Positions 61,673-64,000 of a stretch of DNA of 64,000 nucleotides are shown here, in pieces (positions within the stretch are counted from its first letter, which is position 1; each line of letters begins with the position of its first letter). The DNA comes from Acetoanaerobium noterae (GTDB taxonomy: Bacteria > Bacillota > Clostridia > Peptostreptococcales > Filifactoraceae). The DNA lies in assembly GCF_900168025.1 (NCBI RefSeq), contig NZ_FUYN01000001.1, positions 372,001 to 436,000 of the forward strand, given 5' to 3'. The translations under genes and the position numbers were made by a program. The notes beneath the pieces are model-generated. The model saw nothing but the letters and a program-made list of their open reading frames with translations, ran no database searches and was not told the DNA's origin.

Positions 61673-61871
61673 TAATAACTCCTTTCAATTTTGTTATAAT
61701 TAATATAAGAACAACAATCGGTACTAAATAAATAAGAGAAAAAATAATCGGAGATAATATCCATATGGATATAAGTCTTAAGAACACAGCTATTATTATT
61801 CCTCCATTCCCAAACATAGCCGATAGAAAGTCAGCTACTCCCATCCAATCAACCTTATCGTAAAAAAACAT
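61629..61871 (-). CDS. Small membrane protein of the early region
   Basis: 80 residues with two hydrophobic segments (about 22-44, GGIIIAVFLRLISIWILSP, and 45-62). SD GAGGAAGGGG upstream. Overlaps the XRE gene by 44 bp. Function unknown. Confidence 0.6.
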   Translation of the reverse strand: MFFYDKVDWMGVADFLSAMFGNGGIIIAVFLRLISIWILSPIIFSLIYLVPIVVLILIITKLKGVINAKRFHKFLSGSQK

Positions 61872-61925
61872 CTTTTACCCCTTCCTCGGCATTGGCGAAT
61901 CCCTCAAAATCTCCAATGCTCTTTT

Positions 61926-62213
61926 TTATACAACTGACAATCTTTTCCTCATTCCATTTCTATTTGATTTGCTTAACCTCCATTTATCAATGTCTTCTTT
62001 ATTGAAAAGCAACCTAGTTCCTAAATAAAAATGAGGAATATTCATTTTTTCCTGTCTTATATAGCCCTCAGACATATTGAGATATTCAGCCAAATCTTTT
62101 ACACTCATAACCTCTTTTACATTTGACTTGGGAACAATCTCCTCTAAAGCCTCAGTAATAGTTTCAGCAAGCACGCTTTTTATCGTTTGCTCAATCATTT
62201 CCTCAATTGACAT
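61926..62213 (-). CDS. Excisionase-type helix-turn-helix protein
   Basis: 95 residues. N-terminal helix (MSIEEMIEQTIKSVLAET), then a MerR/Xis-like winged HTH (about 38-90): VMSVKDLAEYLNMSEGYIRQ, RLLFNKEDIDKWRLS. It binds DNA and may help excision or early gene control. The frame extends two codons to a TTG, but ATG 62213 has AAAGGAG with correct spacing. Confidence 0.82.
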   Translation of the reverse strand: MSIEEMIEQTIKSVLAETITEALEEIVPKSNVKEVMSVKDLAEYLNMSEGYIRQEKMNIPHFYLGTRLLFNKEDIDKWRLSKSNRNGMRKRLSVV

Positions 62214-62251
62214 AAGCAATCTCCTTTCCTCATAATTTTTTTAAGAAAATG

Positions 62252-62434
62252 TTATAAAACACTATTTAGATATTTAGTTTCTTCATCAATAATTTTGTTA
62301 AAGCTTTCATCAAACTCTTTATATTTCTCAACTAGCTCAGCACTTGTTGGAGAAAAATTGCTTATTTCATTAGACAAAGCCAGGAATGTTGTCATTAAAT
62401 ATTCCAGTCTTTTTCTGCTCATAAATTTTTCCAT
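62252..62434 (-). CDS. Small helical early protein
   Basis: 60 residues from ATG 62434 (MEKFMSRKRLEYLMTTFLAL), SD AGAGG. A longer frame up to 62704 exists, but it would overlap the plus-strand gene by 200 bp and has no SD. All helical; no family recognised. Divergent from the plus-strand membrane gene. Confidence 0.55.
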   Translation of the reverse strand: MEKFMSRKRLEYLMTTFLALSNEISNFSPTSAELVEKYKEFDESFNKIIDEETKYLNSVL

Positions 62435-62504
62435 AATTTTTGCCTCTTTTTCTATAGAATTTAAATTCCCAACTGAGTTATAATAATTTTCAGGAGGAGA
62501 TTTC

Positions 62505-62927
62505 ATGATTAGATTTATTAAATTTATTTTTAAAAAAATTATTGCAAGCATCTTGATTTCTGCAGGGTTAATAGCATCTTTTTCAGTTTTAAAAATTTTT
62601 ATAATTGGAATCATTAAGCCAGAATCTACATTATCGTTAATTTTAAAAATCAATTTTCTAGATTTAAGTTTGACATACCTATATTCATGCCTAGCTTTGT
62701 ACATTATTTTTCTTATTTGTGATTTGATTTTTGCTTATTTTTTAAAATTGCCAGATCAAATGAATAAAATAGAAATCACATTAGCTTTTTTACTATTACC
62801 TACTGCTTTTATCATTGCTTGCTTAAGCGAACTATCTTTTGAACAATTCACGGTTGTAGTTACTTCACTTACTTTTATTGGTTTATTTATTCCTATTTTT
62901 CAATTTCTGATTAAAAAAATGACCTAG
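62505..62927 (+). CDS. Plus-strand membrane protein in the early region, possible cargo
   Basis: 140 residues. Four hydrophobic segments (about 10-33, 58-82, 93-110, 117-135) and basic ends. SD AGGAGGAG is excellent. It is the only plus-strand gene in the early region and overlaps the convergent small gene at 62883-63044 by 45 bp. Low GC. No family recognised. Orientation against the early operon suggests lysogenic expression. Confidence 0.65.
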   Translation: MIRFIKFIFKKIIASILISAGLIASFSVLKIFIIGIIKPESTLSLILKINFLDLSLTYLYSCLALYIIFLICDLIFAYFLKLPDQMNKIEITLAFLLLPTAFIIACLSELSFEQFTVVVTSLTFIGLFIPIFQFLIKKMT

Positions 62928-63044
62928 CTTTAAGCATTTGCTTCTTAATTTTTTGAAAATAAGAAAATTTATGAACCATATAAAAATGATGAAGCTAATA
63001 AATGCAATGCTTTTTAACATAAAAATTAAAAGACTATTTTCCAT
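62883..63044 (-). CDS. Small membrane peptide (53 residues)
   Basis: MENSLLIFMLKSIAFISFII, a single long hydrophobic helix (about 5-31), then a basic tail (KKLRSKCLKLGHFFNQKLK). SD AGGAGGTCG is very strong. Its 3' end overlaps the plus-strand gene. Function unknown. Confidence 0.55.
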   Translation of the reverse strand: MENSLLIFMLKSIAFISFIIFIWFINFLIFKKLRSKCLKLGHFFNQKLKNRNK

Positions 63045-63058
63045 TTTCGACCTCCTAA

Positions 63059-63220
63059 TTAGTAGGTTCTCTCAACCTTGCAAATCAGTTCTAAAGCTTG
63101 TAACTTTGTATTTTCATCATTTGATTCCGTGAATATTTTCATAGCTTCAGCTAATAAAAAATTCTTAGGATTTTCGTTAAATTTATCTGCGTTTTTTTGT
63201 GTTGTATTGACTACAATCAT
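63059..63220 (-). CDS. Small phage early protein (53 residues)
   Basis: MIVVNTTQKNADKFNENPKN, then a helical tail. SD AGGAGGGA. Its stop is followed by the SD of the small membrane gene, suggesting a tight early operon. No family recognised. Confidence 0.6.
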   Translation of the reverse strand: MIVVNTTQKNADKFNENPKNFLLAEAMKIFTESNDENTKLQALELICKVERTY

Positions 63221-63232
63221 TTTCTTTCCCTC

Positions 63233-63430
63233 CTATTTAAATTTCTTAGCTGTGCAATCACCACAAAGAATCTTTGTTGTAGCTAAATCTCCTTCTTCTA
63301 ATATGTGGTACATATCTTCGCCATCTAGCTCCATTTCTTTACAACATTGATTACAATTTGAGAAGATACCTTCATCTAGCGGTATTTCAATTACATAACC
63401 TTGGCATGTGGTTATTTTTGTGTAAATCAT
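63233..63430 (-). CDS. Small cysteine-rich early protein
   Basis: 65 residues with CQGYVIEIPLDEGIF, NCNQCCKEM and CGDCTAKKF: two CxxC-type pairs that probably bind zinc. SD AGGAGGGG. The target of the protein is unknown. Confidence 0.65.
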   Translation of the reverse strand: MIYTKITTCQGYVIEIPLDEGIFSNCNQCCKEMELDGEDMYHILEEGDLATTKILCGDCTAKKFK

Positions 63431-63441
63431 TTACACCCCTC

Positions 63442-64000
63442 CTAATTTCTCTCTATCATTGGCAAATATCCATTATCTTTTAGCAATTCATATAAAAACA
63501 GTCTTCCCTTTTGAGTCCATTTAGTTCTAAGTTCAACTTTAGTAGAACCGTCTGATAGCTGAATATCTATTGATTCTGAATGTGTATATCCTTTGCTTTG
63601 ATATTTTGAATATAATAGCCATTGGTTGCCTTGTTTGTATTGAACCTTTAGATTGTGAAGTATCTTGTTTAATGCTTGTCCAGATAATCCATAATCTTTT
63701 GCAATTTGCCCTATATTAAGTAGGCTTTTAGATTTTAGAATTCTGTCTACATAATCAGCTTTTGGTCTAAGCTCCCCTATTATCTGACCTTGTTTTTTTA
63801 CTTCTGTTTCAAGTTCTTTCCTTGCTGCTCTTTCTTCCTTTAGTTGAGTAGCAACTTTTATGAGTAAATCAGGATTATCTAGAAGTTCATCAGTTGCATA
63901 CATTCCTTTGCTTCTAATGTCTTTAAGTATTTCCTTTACCTTCTTTTTGAACTCCTTCGCTATAGGTTTTCTACTTTGCATTAATACTTCATATAATCCG
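63442..64000 (-). CDS. Phage antirepressor, Bro-N/KilAC (5' end beyond window)
   Basis: At least 186 residues visible. The end of a Bro-N domain is read at the window edge (GLYEVLMQSRKPIAKEFKKK, then EILKDIRSKGMYATDELLDN), followed by a coiled-coil linker (about KEERAARKELETEVKK) and the C-terminal KilAC (ANT) domain with SLLNIGQIAKDYGLSGQALN, QWLLYSKYQSKGYTHSES and WTQKGRLFLYELLKDNGYLP. Antirepressors neutralise the CI repressor or act in early control. The start lies beyond 64000; the ATG at 63981 is internal. Confidence 0.87.
   Translation of the reverse strand, partial: GLYEVLMQSRKPIAKEFKKKVKEILKDIRSKGMYATDELLDNPDLLIKVATQLKEERAARKELETEVKKQGQIIGELRPKADYVDRILKSKSLLNIGQIAKDYGLSGQALNKILHNLKVQYKQGNQWLLYSKYQSKGYTHSESIDIQLSDGSTKVELRTKWTQKGRLFLYELLKDNGYLPMIERN

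Noticed and set aside
61889..61919. GCATTGG/CCAATGC hairpin upstream of the small membrane gene
   Set aside because: It has a 17-base loop and no T-run, so it is not a terminator; a role was not evident.
62479..62484. TATAAT before the plus-strand membrane gene at 62505
   Set aside because: The start of transcription would fall within the SD, and no -35 box is seen.
62435..62704. Upstream extension of the small minus-strand gene at 62252-62434
   Set aside because: It has no SD and lies opposite the well supported plus-strand gene, while ATG 62434 has AGAGG at good spacing.
62938..63132. Plus-strand frame of 64 codons in the early region
   Set aside because: It covers two minus-strand small genes with much better ribosome binding sites and has no SD of its own.

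Overview
The window is a low-GC Gram-positive chromosome segment, most likely from an anaerobic member of the Clostridia (a Peptostreptococcaceae-like organism is my best guess). Support for this is the AT-rich sequence with strong AGGAGG-type ribosome binding sites, the PrkC/Stp signalling pair, the YloU/FakA pair, RemA next to gmk and rpoZ, a YugP-like protease beside a DUF116 protein, and lysine and cobalamin riboswitches. The species cannot be fixed from the sequence alone. No rRNA, tRNA, insertion sequence or CRISPR array was seen.

Region 1 (1-36 kb) is ordinary core chromosome, almost all on the minus strand. From left to right it holds: a riboswitch-controlled cobalamin importer (btuF, btuC); a lysine-riboswitch-controlled dapA-dapB-dapH operon; a YbaK-type editing protein; a cyclic-di-GMP/sensor group (FapA-like, GAF protein, GGDEF-EAL protein); tcdA; a short divergent plus-strand pair (orphan protein, tmcAL); coaD-rsmD-recG; yloU-fakA; rpmB on the plus strand; and a long translation/replication/quality-control cluster running dapF, yicC, remA, gmk, rpoZ, coaBC, priA, def, fmt, DUF116, protease, rsmB, rlmN, stp, prkC, rsgA, rpe, thiN. 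Many of these genes overlap or abut, which indicates operons.

Region 2 (36.05-38.49 kb) is the junction between chromosome and prophage. It carries a plus-strand P-loop ATPase with a cold-shock-like domain fused at its C-terminus. Beside it, in divergent orientation, is a small transcription unit of about 115 nt with a near-consensus promoter and a strong terminator but no reading frame. The ATPase sits outside the lysis cassette, where lysogenic-conversion and defence cargo is often found. I consider this pair the best candidate for an undescribed system.

Region 3 (38.5-64 kb, continuing past the right edge) is a tailed prophage of siphovirus type with HK97-like packaging, oriented with late genes to the left. 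Order from right to left: Bro-N/KilAC antirepressor, small early proteins, HTH proteins, YqaJ and RecT recombination proteins, a replisome organizer whose gene contains a likely origin (five 11-bp iterons beside AT-rich repeats), SSB, dUTPase, DUF1064, Com-like zinc protein, a sigma-like late regulator, a late promoter with phased repeats, a possible membrane cargo gene, HNH-TerS-TerL, portal, ClpP-like protease, capsid, head-tail connectors, tail genes including a programmed -1 frameshift in the tail assembly chaperones, tape measure, Dit, tail endopeptidase, a possible receptor-binding protein, and a lysis cassette. Integrase and the CI repressor were not seen and presumably lie beyond 64 kb. 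Nothing looks broken, so the prophage may be intact.
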